A stretch of DNA of 64,000 nucleotides, taken from Enterococcus lacertideformus. GTDB taxonomy: Bacteria > Bacillota > Bacilli > Lactobacillales > Enterococcaceae. Both the position numbers and the translations under genes were made by a program. The DNA lies in NCBI GenBank assembly GCA_015680865.1, contig JADAKE010000005.1, positions 1-64,000 of the forward strand, written 5' to 3'. A model generated the notes under the pieces. That model did not search any database. It saw only the letters and a list, made by a program, of their open reading frames with translations, and was not told the origin of the DNA. Below, piece after piece: positions 8,160 through 16,371 of the stretch (within the stretch, counting starts at the first letter, position 1; each line of letters begins with the position of its first letter).

Positions 8160-9559
8160 ATGAAAAAAAACATTATTATCTATTATTACTATTTGGAATA
8201 ACAGTCTATTCGTTATTTTATTTCTCAACTACTACTGTAGTAGCAGACTATAACAATCAAATGGGTAATATAAAAATCACTATTACTGGGAAAACCATTG
8301 ATGAAACCATCTCTAACAAAGTATACGAGATAGCAAATGCTTCTTTTGAAGTACCTGATCATACAGAACCGGGAAAAGAATACACCATTAATTATTGGAA
8401 TATGCATTCCTTAAGCTTTTCAAATTCAAGTGGTGGTTTAATTCCGCTCTCTGAATCGGGAATCACCTTAGACCTAAACGCAACAAAAGTGATTGATGAA
8501 ACAGGAAAAGATTGGACTGCTTTTTTTAATCTGCAAGAGAATGGTTCTTCCAGGCTTACCTCTTTTCCAGAAGAATTTTACGGACATACCTACACGATAA
8601 AATTTTTTGGTAGTATTGAACACCCTAAAAATTATTCCAACTATATCAAAGACGGTTATGTATGCTTTCCTAATATATATTTCCGATTGTCCTCCACTCA
8701 ATCAGGTTATAATAGTATTACTGGGGACTATTTCTTTCGAACGGATCAATACATAAAATTTTTAGTATATACAGTAGATGCGAATTACATAGATGAAAAC
8801 AACAATAAATTAATTGATTCGATCGTATATGGTGGCTATAGTGGCGATACTTACCAAACACTTCCAAAAGAAATACCCGGTTATCATCTAATTGAGACCG
8901 TGGGAAATCCAAATGGTGAATTTACGAAGGAGCCAATAACAGTTAATTATGTTTACCGTCAAGATCTTTATACGATAAACGCCCGAGATTCGACAATCTA
9001 CGTTGGCGAGAATTGGCAGCCAGAGGACAATTTTATTTCCGCAACGAATATCGATGGGCAGGCCATCTCATTTGAGGATCCAGCAATAAGTATAGAAGGC
9101 TCTGTTGATACTGCTACTCCTGGCGTTTATCCTGTGATTTATAAAAATCACACTGCTCAAAAAAAAATAACTGTAACCGTCAAGAAAAGACCACTGATAC
9201 TAAAGGTCCCCGACACAGTAAATTTTGGAAGGATAAAGTTAGGAAGTCAAGCCTTGCTTTTTTGGCCTAGCGAAAATATTGTTGCTGTCCAAGACGAAGC
9301 AAATACTAGCTGGAACCTCAGTGTTAAATTAGCTTCAACGACTTTACCTGACTTTGCGAACTTTATAAAATTCAACGGCAATACTTTATCTGCGGAAGTA
9401 CAACCAATCGCTTCTGGCACAGGGAACACCATAGTAAGCAATCAAAACCAAAATGAGACATTTATTTATGTTGATTATACACAAGCAACTGCGCTTAGAG
9501 CGGATCAAGCCGTCCTTGAGTGGACGTTAACCCCTTCAACGAAAGGAGTGATGGAATGA
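8160..9559 (+). pseudogene. WxL-domain surface protein with MucBP and Ig-like domains; start out of frame
   Basis: The body is open from about 8162 to 9559. A ribosome site (GGAG, 8149-8152) and ATG at 8160 precede a run of eight A. In the ATG frame translation stops after 13 codons, but the other frame gives a clear signal peptide (KKHYYLLLLFGITVYSL...VVA) running straight into the protein. One more A (nine) would join them. Domains in order: an unassigned N-terminal region, a MucBP repeat (NYIDENNNKLIDS to VNYVYRQ), a bacterial Ig-like fold, and a C-terminal WxL domain with both motifs (SWNL and EWTL). WxL proteins bind cell-wall peptidoglycan non-covalently. The A run could be phase-variable, an error or decay. 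Confidence 0.75.
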
Positions 9560-9852
9560 TGAAAAAAACTTTCTTGTTTGTCATTTGCTTTAGTGGACTG
9601 TTGATCCTATCTTCTTTCCCGCAAACGGTACTAGCAGACGCCCCCCACTCGCAAGTGACAGGAACTTTAATTGCTCCTACGCATGCTTATTCAAATCAAG
9701 AAGAAACACCTAACGAAGCAGCAAAAATAAAGGAACTCCCTAAAACAGGAGCAAAAAACCGATTTTCACTTAGTATCACAGGAAGTTTAGTTGTCCTATT
9801 AAGTGGGCTCGGCTGGCATTTTAAAAAGAAAGTGGAGGAGTTAGATGGCTAA
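9556..9852 (+). CDS. Small LPxTG-anchored protein of the WxL operon
   Basis: This protein of about 98 residues has an N-terminal signal peptide, a short linker and a sortase signal LPKTG followed by a hydrophobic segment and the basic tail FKKK. Sortase A would attach it to peptidoglycan. The ATG at 9556 overlaps the stop of the preceding WxL gene (ATGA), with GGAG upstream. Short LPxTG proteins are standard members of enterococcal WxL loci, alongside WxL and DUF916 proteins. Confidence 0.82.
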   Translation: MMKKTFLFVICFSGLLILSSFPQTVLADAPHSQVTGTLIAPTHAYSNQEETPNEAAKIKELPKTGAKNRFSLSITGSLVVLLSGLGWHFKKKVEELDG

Positions 9853-10324
9853 GAAATATACATGTTTGTTTATTGGAGCTTGTTTGAGTTTCTTCTTGAT
9901 CGCTAGTCCAATAACTTTTGCAGATACAACAACTTCAACAGTCACTGGTGAAATTATCTCAGGAGAGTTTTCAATGACTATGCCTAATGATTTGAACTTT
10001 CAAGCAACATTGAATGGGCAGAAACAAGCCCTTGATTTACAGCCGATCAAAACCAAGATAACTGATTATCGTGGGCAAAAAGAGGGTTGGCAGTTAACAG
10101 TTAAGTCTCCAAATTTTGAGACTTATGCTCAAAATTATCAACTGATCATCAATGATCAATCAATTTCTCACAATGAAAGCATAGTTTATAAACAAATCAG
10201 TCAATCACTGATTAAGGAAATTAGCTTACCGGTGCAGGTAGAAGTTTTAGCCAGTGCAAAGGCTGGTTCTTACAGCGTGGATTTAGAATGGAATTTACAA
10301 CCAACTATAAATATAAAGGAGTAA
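9845..10324 (+). CDS. WxL-domain surface protein
   Basis: This 159-residue protein has a signal peptide (to about residue 27, FADTT) and a single WxL domain. Both Trp-x-Leu motifs are present: GWQLTV near residue 80 and LEWNLQP near the C-terminus. WxL domains bind peptidoglycan and the DUF916 partner protein on the cell surface. It overlaps the preceding gene by eight bases, with GGAGG before the ATG, so it is in the same operon. Confidence 0.85.
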   Translation: MAKKYTCLFIGACLSFFLIASPITFADTTTSTVTGEIISGEFSMTMPNDLNFQATLNGQKQALDLQPIKTKITDYRGQKEGWQLTVKSPNFETYAQNYQLIINDQSISHNESIVYKQISQSLIKEISLPVQVEVLASAKAGSYSVDLEWNLQPTINIKE

Positions 10325-10329
10325 AAAAG

Positions 10330-10815
10330 ATGAAAAAGATGAGTTTATTTATTTTATTATGCGGAGGAATTCTCATTACTTCAACAAAAGCAGTCACTGT
10401 ACATGCGGATGATTCAATGGTAGGAACTACTTCCGTAACTTCAGAAGTGGTAAGAGGAGATGTCATTTTAAAAATGGACTCGGCTATCAACTTCGGTCAA
10501 AAACCATTAAGTGCCGTTGTTGATTTTGGTTCAAAAGAAATGAACTATACGGTAACAGATTATTCGGGTGATACGGATGGATTTATGATTACTGCCAAAT
10601 TAACTGATGCAGATCCAAAACGTTCTTTAACAATTGGTGATGTGGAGTTATCTACTACAGCTGCTCCCATTGTCACAAAAGAAGTAAATGTGGTTGGAGA
10701 AAACAGTGAGAAAGTAACCGCAACTTTAAAATACACTGGACTTGAAAAAATCCAAACCTATACTTCAACCATTGAATGGATGCTAACAAAAGGAACAAGT
10801 CAAATTGCCGAATAA
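10330..10815 (+). CDS. WxL-domain surface protein, first motif altered
   Basis: This 161-residue secreted protein starts at ATG 10330, six bases after the previous stop, with AAGGAG upstream. The signal peptide ends near VHADD. The C-terminal motif IEWMLTKG is a WxL; the expected first motif appears as GFMITAKL, with Phe in place of Trp. The overall WxL fold signature (YTVTDYSGDTDGF) is kept. Third WxL protein of the operon. Loss of the first Trp may weaken wall binding; this is inference. Confidence 0.8.
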   Translation: MKKMSLFILLCGGILITSTKAVTVHADDSMVGTTSVTSEVVRGDVILKMDSAINFGQKPLSAVVDFGSKEMNYTVTDYSGDTDGFMITAKLTDADPKRSLTIGDVELSTTAAPIVTKEVNVVGENSEKVTATLKYTGLEKIQTYTSTIEWMLTKGTSQIAE

Positions 10816-10870
10816 AAACTGGATTGGTTAGGAGAAGTACTCCTTCTTTTCAGTTGAAAGAGAGATTAAC

Positions 10871-11920
10871 ATGAGAAAAATGATTACTTTACTAGTTGTT
10901 TTGGTTATCGGATTCATTGGATATAACGTATCAGCTGATACTACGAATAGCTTGCAAGGAACCTATTCAGTGTCTCCTATCTTTTCTGAACATCAAACAC
11001 CGGGCATTAACAGCTTTTTTGATATAAGATGGTCTCCTTCTGTCACAGAGAAATTCGGGCTCCTGATTACCAACAATAGTAATAAAACACAAATCTATGA
11101 AATTCAAGTCAACAAAGCACGAACAAATAAAAATGGCATTATCGATTATTCTGATCAAACGCCGTAAATACAAACAGCAAAGTATAAACTAACGGAAATG
11201 ATCGAAATACCTAATGAAGTGACTGTTGCTTCAGGACATAGTCAAAAAATTGAAGGCACCTTAACTTTTCCTGAACCTTCATTTAACGGACTATTAACGG
11301 CGGGATTACATATCTCAGAAAAAAAATCAAAAGAAACAGAATCAGCGATTGCAAATACTGTTTCCTACAATCTTCCATTTATTGTTCGTGGGAATATTGA
11401 CATCCGCCCTAAAGCAGAGATTACCTTTGAAAAATTATCGATTGAGGACGATTTAAGCACTCAAAGTAGTTTGAATATTTTCCTATCCAATAAAGAAGCT
11501 ACATTATTAAAAGAAAGTGATTTTACAGCTGAAATAAAGGATAAGAATGGTAAAACTCTCTTAAAAAAATCATCTAAGCTCGATATAACACCGGAAACAT
11601 CTTTTATTTATCCAATAAAATTACCGGAAAAAATAGATGCTGGCGATTATCAATTGGTGTTAAAAGTAAAACATCGAACAGATAAATGGAATTTTAAAAA
11701 ATCCTTTCAGATCACAAATCAGGCATCGAAAGAAATTTACCAAAAAAAACATAGAAAAGAGCGCTCTTGGTTAATTTATGGTCTATTCGCCCTTGCTTTT
11801 CTCTTTATAGGTTTCTTTCTTTGGACTTTTAAAAAAAGAAAAGCAAGCAAGCGAAACAAGCACCTAGAGCAACACAGCAGGCTCAGTCGGGTAGAAAAAC
11901 GAAAAAGACGATACAAATAA
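10871..11920 (+). pseudogene. DUF916/DUF3324 WxL-interacting protein, nonsense codon
   Basis: A signal peptide is followed by the DUF916 domain (YSVSPIFSEHQTPGINSFFDIRW), a DUF3324-type domain, one C-terminal membrane helix (near 11760-11830) and a very basic tail (KKRKASKRNKH). These membrane proteins bind WxL proteins. An in-frame TAA at 11165-11167, after SDQTP, interrupts codon 99. Reading resumes in the same frame (IQTAKYKLTEM) to 11920, so one substitution explains the break. The full length would be 349 codons, normal for the family. An ATG at 11198 has no ribosome site, so the downstream part is probably not made. Confidence 0.8.
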
Positions 11921-12083
11921 CGAATAGATCATTTCCAATTCTTTAATGAAACTTTCAAAAACATAAAATTATCACTTAACAAGATTTAAGACATCTGTCT
12001 TTTTCCTTATAATTACACATTTAGTTAAATAAGGCATCTAACATCGAAATAAAAGAGGAAGTTCTGAATTAAACTTCTTCGAA

Positions 12084-12135
12084 AAATAAGCTGAGAATCA
12101 GAAGGTAAGTGATTTTTCTGATTCTTAGCTTATTT
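12084..12135 (+). terminator. Hairpin after the WxL operon
   Basis: AAATAAGCTGAGAATCAGAA (from 12084) pairs with TTCTGATTCTTAGCTTATTT, ending at 12135, with one or two mismatches. The start of the hairpin (CTTCGAAAAATAAGCT) resembles part of the dispersed hairpin elements found elsewhere in the window. No gene is seen in 11921-12329. A second small palindrome, TACAAGTAAG/CTTACTTGTA, lies at 12252-12286 before the next gene. Confidence 0.6.
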
Positions 12136-12329
12136 CTATAGAATTAATATTTCTAGCCTAAACTCTTTTATAGACAACTGCTGAACGGTATCATTTTCAT
12201 TTTATTGCTACTTCCGTCTATAATAAAATAGATCATTTCTTTGTTTCTATTACAAGTAAGAAACATCAGCTTATGCTTACTTGTATCAATTGAAAATCAA
12301 AAGATTTCGCTTATGAAAGGAGTAATAAA

Positions 12330-13517
12330 ATGGAAAATCATTCGAAAGACCAGTCACGGCTGATTCGCTTTTTAGGAGGTACCACTTCTTATTATGTACT
12401 TGGTTTATTAATCATGTTCGCCTTAGTCGTCTATTTTTTTCAGAAAATCGGTTTTATTTTCAAACCTTTTTTTGTCATTTTTGCAACAACTCTTGCCCCA
12501 GTATTATTTGCATTAATTTTATATTATTTATTAGATCCGATAATTAAAAAACTAAGTCAACTATTGTCTAGGAATTTATCTGTTACCATTGTTTATGTTA
12601 TTATTCTACTTTTAATTGGTTTGGGGAGTATTTGGCTGATTCCTTTTTTAGAACAACAAGCGAAAATGCTGATTGCTAGTTTTCCGGATTTGTTCAATGA
12701 TTTTTTACAAACCTTGAAAAGCTTTTTAGCTCAGACACCTTTTGCTAATACATTCGATCAATTTTTTTCATCTATTAACGATTGGACAACAAATTTTACC
12801 TCTTTTATTGGAAATTATTGGAAGAGCGGTGCACAAAGTATCGGTAATATTTTCTCTGCCGTTACTTCGACCTTCATTACTTTATTTACAGGCCCTATCA
12901 TTGCCTTTTTCTTGTTAAGAGATCCGCACAAATTCTATGATTCAATTTTAGGGATTATTCCACCAAAATTTCGAACGGATTTTCGAACCTTAACAAAAAT
13001 TGCCAATCAGCAATTAGGAGATTTCTTAAAAGGGCAAATTATCGCCTCTTTTATCTTAGGAGCGATATACTGGGTCATATTTTTATTGATTGGGTTAGAA
13101 TTTGCTAGTATTCTCGCAATTGCAGCTGGAATTTTATGTATCATTCCTTATATTGGGCCATTTATCGCCTTCTTTCCTGGTCTATTTATCGCTTTTCAAG
13201 ATTCTACTTTTATGGCGATTAAATTTGTACTTGTTTGGTTTGTCGTCCAGTTACTTCATGGAGATTTAGTGATTCCTCGTGTAATGGGCAATCGGCTACA
13301 AGTCCATCCCATCACCATCTTGATTGTTTTACTAGTTATGGGCGACTTATTAGGACTAATGGGTGTAATTTTCGGTATTCCAATCTACACATTGATTAAG
13401 TTATTTGTTGTTTTTACTTTTAAAAAATTCAAACAACGATACAACAAATATTACGGAGACCAAGGCGTCTATCAAAAAGCCGATTTTTCAGAAAAAGAGT
13501 ATTTCGAAAAAGATTAA
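12330..13517 (+). CDS. AI-2E family membrane exporter
   Basis: This 395-residue protein has about seven to eight hydrophobic helices and the family's conserved C-terminal segment (GDLVIPRVMGNRLQVHPITI, LMGVIFGIPIYTLIK). The AI-2E family (PerM/YdbI/YueF type) contains putative small-molecule or ion exporters; few members really move autoinducer-2. AAAGGAG precedes the ATG. It stands alone, after the WxL terminator and before a repeat element. The gene is intact and of normal length. Confidence 0.85.
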   Translation: MENHSKDQSRLIRFLGGTTSYYVLGLLIMFALVVYFFQKIGFIFKPFFVIFATTLAPVLFALILYYLLDPIIKKLSQLLSRNLSVTIVYVIILLLIGLGSIWLIPFLEQQAKMLIASFPDLFNDFLQTLKSFLAQTPFANTFDQFFSSINDWTTNFTSFIGNYWKSGAQSIGNIFSAVTSTFITLFTGPIIAFFLLRDPHKFYDSILGIIPPKFRTDFRTLTKIANQQLGDFLKGQIIASFILGAIYWVIFLLIGLEFASILAIAAGILCIIPYIGPFIAFFPGLFIAFQDSTFMAIKFVLVWFVVQLLHGDLVIPRVMGNRLQVHPITILIVLLVMGDLLGLMGVIFGIPIYTLIKLFVVFTFKKFKQRYNKYYGDQGVYQKADFSEKEYFEKD

Positions 13518-13598
13518 CTAAGAGATTATAAAAGCATCTTTTAACTCCGTGGATAATAAGAAAAAATTTAGGCTTATTTCAAGGAGTTGATGCTTGGG

Positions 13599-13716
13599 TT
13601 AGAGGTTGTGCACAGCATGCCCTGCTTCAAGAATTAAGAACGAAAAATTGAAAACAGCTTTTCATGTTTTTGAATTTTCTGAGCCCAATTCCGCAGAAGC
13701 AATGTTGGGAATACCG
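13599..13716 (-). repeat. Single inverted copy of a ~120-bp repeat
   Basis: Read on the minus strand, 13716-13599 matches the tandem repeat units at 28963-29445. It starts CGGTATTCCC (compare GGTATGCA), shares ATTGCTTCTGC and a GAAAAGCT-type box, and has a 22-base exact match ending GAATTCTTGAAGCAG-like sequence with the fourth unit. An open reading frame across 13606-14139 runs through this repeat and is not a credible single gene. The bases from 13720 to 13905 are G-rich for this region and may belong to the same or another element. Confidence 0.65.
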
Positions 13717-13905
13717 TTTAAAAAACATACTAAGATTAGTGAGTATAGTGAGAGTGAAAGGAAGTTCGAACATGACCTCATGGACCTCGAGTCCGAATCA
13801 AAAAACGAGCTCCTTCACTGTCATTGTAGAATCTGTTTTAATTATGTTAGAACTTCGAGTCCGGGTAAAGGAAAGTCGCATCGGAATGAATCGGTGAAGG
13901 TCTTT

Positions 13906-14139
13906 CAATCAAATAATAAAGGAGAAGTCGCCCGTCATTTATTTTTGCTTTTGACGTATCTAAAAGTGAAAGTTATACTTTACCATGATCCTCACTGTCT
14001 ATCAGAAGGGAAAGTCTCTCACAATCAAGAAGGTTTCCGCCAGTTACTTGAAGAAATCACCGCACTTCCAGAAACACCTGAAATTGTTTTGAATACATTT
14101 TTTATTGAATCAAAAGTCCTATTGCTTGATAAGGTTTAA
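13906..14139 (+). pseudogene. Unrecognised coding-like fragment
   Basis: An open stretch of about 77 codons reads NNKGEVARHLFLLLTYLKVK then a hydrophilic part ending FRQLLEEITALPETPEI. It looks protein-like, but it has no start of its own, is fused in frame to repeat sequence upstream and overlaps the 3' end of the convergent treC gene by 38 bases. I do not recognise it. It may be the 3' remnant of a lost gene. Confidence 0.3.
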
Positions 14140-15736
14140 GTTCTAGTTCTTTTTGTATAACTATACTCGTATAGTTATTGATCAAACATTGCGCCTCAAG
14201 AAATTCTTCAGGAAGCATGATGATTGTGTCTTTAGCATAAAAATTAGCGAGGACTAATAATTTTTGTTTATTTAATTGCCGTAAATAACTATACACTTGT
14301 TGGTGACTTGCTTCATAAGCTTGGTAGTCTCCTAAGGCTATCACTGGATATTGCTTGCGTAACTGAATCAATTTTTTATAATACGCCAAAATCGATTGTT
14401 TAGTAGAGCACTCTTTTTCAACGTTAATCTCTTCATATTTTGCTGCCAAAGCTAGCCAAGGAGTCCCTGTAGTAAAACCACCTTTTTCATCTCCTGTCCA
14501 TTGCATAGGTGTTCGTGAGTTGTCTCTTGATTTCGCTTTAATCCGACGGAATGCTTCTTTTTCAGACATCCCTTGACTAATCAGTCCTTGATAAGCATTC
14601 AAGCTTTCTACATCTACATATTGATCAATATGATCAAAATCAGGATCAATCATTCCAATTTCTTCACCCATATAAATATAAGGAGTTCCACGATTCAAAT
14701 GGATCATTGTCGCTAACATTTTTGCCCCTTGTTCACGGTAATTCGTAATATCAATAAAACGATTAAGCGCACGTGGTTGATCATGATTATTCAGGAATAA
14801 AGCATTCCAACCATTCCCTTTACTCATCTCTTCGCCCCAAGTATGGAACAAGTCCTTCAGCGCTTCGAAGTCAAAAGGTGGTGTACTCCACTTATTGTTA
14901 TTTTCATAATCAACTTTTAAATGATGAAAATTAAAAACCATAGAAAGCTCATTACGACTAGGCTCGGTATACAAAATACAATTTTCAATCGTCGTGGAGC
15001 TCATTTCTCCGACTGTAATGATTTCAGGATCTTGACCAAATGTTTCTTTATTTAAACGCTGAAGATAGTTGTGTGTGATCGGTTTATCCGTATATTCTGC
15101 TTTTCCTTGGTCATCTGAATTATTTTTTAGTTCTTCATCTTTCCCAATGACATTGATCACATCAAAACGAAACCCCTTCACGCCTTTAGCCATCCAAAAG
15201 CGAACGACTTTGAATAGCTCCTCTTGAACTGCTTCATTCCGCCAATTTAAATCGGCTTGTGTTTGATCATATAAATGTAAATAGTACTTACCAGTATTTC
15301 CAAATGGTGACCAAGCGTTGCCACCAAATTTAGAAATCCAATCCGTTGGTTCATCTCTCAAAATAAAGAAATTTTGATAAAAATCGTCACCTGCTAAGGC
15401 TTTTTGAAACCATTCATGTTCAATGGATACATGATTAAACACCATATCAAGCATAATTTCTATCTGATAGCTCTTTGCCTGTGTCACTAAATCTTCAAAC
15501 TCTTCCATCGTTCCAAAAATCGGATCAATCGCTACATAATCTGAAATATCATACCCATTATCCTTTTGCGGACTCGGATAGATAGGATTCAGCCATATCA
15601 TATCAATCCCTAATTCGTGCAAATAGGGTAATTTCTCTTTAATTCCCTTTAAATCGCCAATTCCATCGCCATTACTATCACGATAAGATTTAGGATAAAT
15701 TTGATAAATCACTTTATTATTAAATGACAAATCCAT
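14102..15736 (-). CDS. treC: Trehalose-6-phosphate hydrolase (GH13)
   Basis: This 544-residue glycoside hydrolase family 13 enzyme would cleave trehalose 6-phosphate to glucose and glucose 6-phosphate in the cytoplasm. Family signatures include YQIYPKSYRDSNGDGIGDL, DMVFNHVS, GFRFDVIN (nucleophile Asp), TVGEMSSTT (acid/base Glu) and FLNNHDQPR. The stretches EMSSTTIENC and MVFNFHHLKVDY are close to TreC rather than to oligo-1,6-glucosidase, so I prefer TreC. No trehalose PTS gene is next to it, which leaves room for another alpha-glucosidase. A cre-like site overlaps its promoter. Confidence 0.75.
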   Translation of the reverse strand: MDLSFNNKVIYQIYPKSYRDSNGDGIGDLKGIKEKLPYLHELGIDMIWLNPIYPSPQKDNGYDISDYVAIDPIFGTMEEFEDLVTQAKSYQIEIMLDMVFNHVSIEHEWFQKALAGDDFYQNFFILRDEPTDWISKFGGNAWSPFGNTGKYYLHLYDQTQADLNWRNEAVQEELFKVVRFWMAKGVKGFRFDVINVIGKDEELKNNSDDQGKAEYTDKPITHNYLQRLNKETFGQDPEIITVGEMSSTTIENCILYTEPSRNELSMVFNFHHLKVDYENNNKWSTPPFDFEALKDLFHTWGEEMSKGNGWNALFLNNHDQPRALNRFIDITNYREQGAKMLATMIHLNRGTPYIYMGEEIGMIDPDFDHIDQYVDVESLNAYQGLISQGMSEKEAFRRIKAKSRDNSRTPMQWTGDEKGGFTTGTPWLALAAKYEEINVEKECSTKQSILAYYKKLIQLRKQYPVIALGDYQAYEASHQQVYSYLRQLNKQKLLVLANFYAKDTIIMLPEEFLEAQCLINNYTSIVIQKELELKPYQAIGLLIQ

Positions 15737-15788
15737 TCGCCTCCGATCAAATACTTTCCAAACTTATATATACAAGTTATCAAAAATT

Positions 15789-15816
15789 ATTATAACGGAA
15801 AAGGAAGCGTTTGTAA
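15789..15816 (-). promoter_or_regulatory. treC promoter with overlapping cre-like site
   Basis: On the minus strand there is a -35 TTACAA (15811-15816), a 16-base spacer and a -10 TATAAT (15789-15794). TTACAAACGCTTCC overlaps the -35 and resembles the CcpA catabolite-responsive element around the core AACGCTT. Glucose repression of treC by CcpA is therefore likely. Confidence 0.55.
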
Positions 15817-15910
15817 ATCTTTGTATGAGTTTGAGAAAGCATCATTTAACTCAGATGATCTGCTATCAATTTCTCCATATTTTTTAGATGGAAGCTACTT
15901 GTTTTGTTTC

Positions 15911-16290
15911 TCATTGAACATAAAAACTTGTTCCTAAACCAGCTGTTTTTATATAGTCAAAATCATAAATATTGATCTTTATATAATTGCTAAGTAAATT
16001 TTTTATATCAACAATATTTGTATCTTTTACTAGAAAGTTAGTGAGACATTCCTTATTAGGATTGTGTGGATAATTTCCTGATTTTAATAATTTATTTTTT
16101 ATTGTTTGTAGAAATAACTTTTAGTGTATCTTTTACCGTAAAATGATATTGAGAAATATTTGAATTGGTTTCTCTAGATATCAATGAGAGTTCTTTAACT
16201 AAATCATCAAAGTTTACATTAAAAAAGTACGTGATCTGTACCTCTTTTGTATCTCTATAAAGTAAATTTTTTATATCAAATCTATTAAAA
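15911..16290 (-). pseudogene. Remnant of a membrane protein, possibly DUF1430 bacteriocin-associated
   Basis: Two adjacent minus-strand frames encode protein-like sequence. One reads FDIKNLLYRDTKEVQITYFF and continues to TAA at 16092. After a one-base shift the other continues with SGNYPHNPNKECLTNF, DIKNLLSNYIKINIYDFDYI and GLGTSFYVQ to TGA at 15911. There is no start codon or upstream part. The style resembles extracellular parts of bacteriocin-associated integral membrane (DUF1430) proteins, but this is a weak impression. The rest of 15737-16371 holds only the treC promoter and the ABC operon terminator. Confidence 0.4.
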
Positions 16291-16294
16291 TAAC

Positions 16295-16325
16295 TAAAAA
16301 ACTAGCGTGAGAGAATTCACGCTAG
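16295..16325 (-). terminator. Intrinsic terminator of the ABC operon
   Basis: CTAGCGTGA (16302-16310) pairs with TTCACGCTAG (16316-16325), and a T run follows on the minus strand. It lies about 46 bases after the permease stop. Confidence 0.8.
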
Positions 16326-16371
16326 AATGAAGTTTAACTTTTGAGAATTACCACAATTTCTTCTCACTTCT

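Noticed and set aside
13606..14139. A 177-codon open frame that could be called a gene
   Set aside because: Its first third runs through an inverted copy of the ~120-bp repeat, no ribosome site precedes it and it overlaps the convergent treC end. Only the last part looks coding, and I list it as a fragment.
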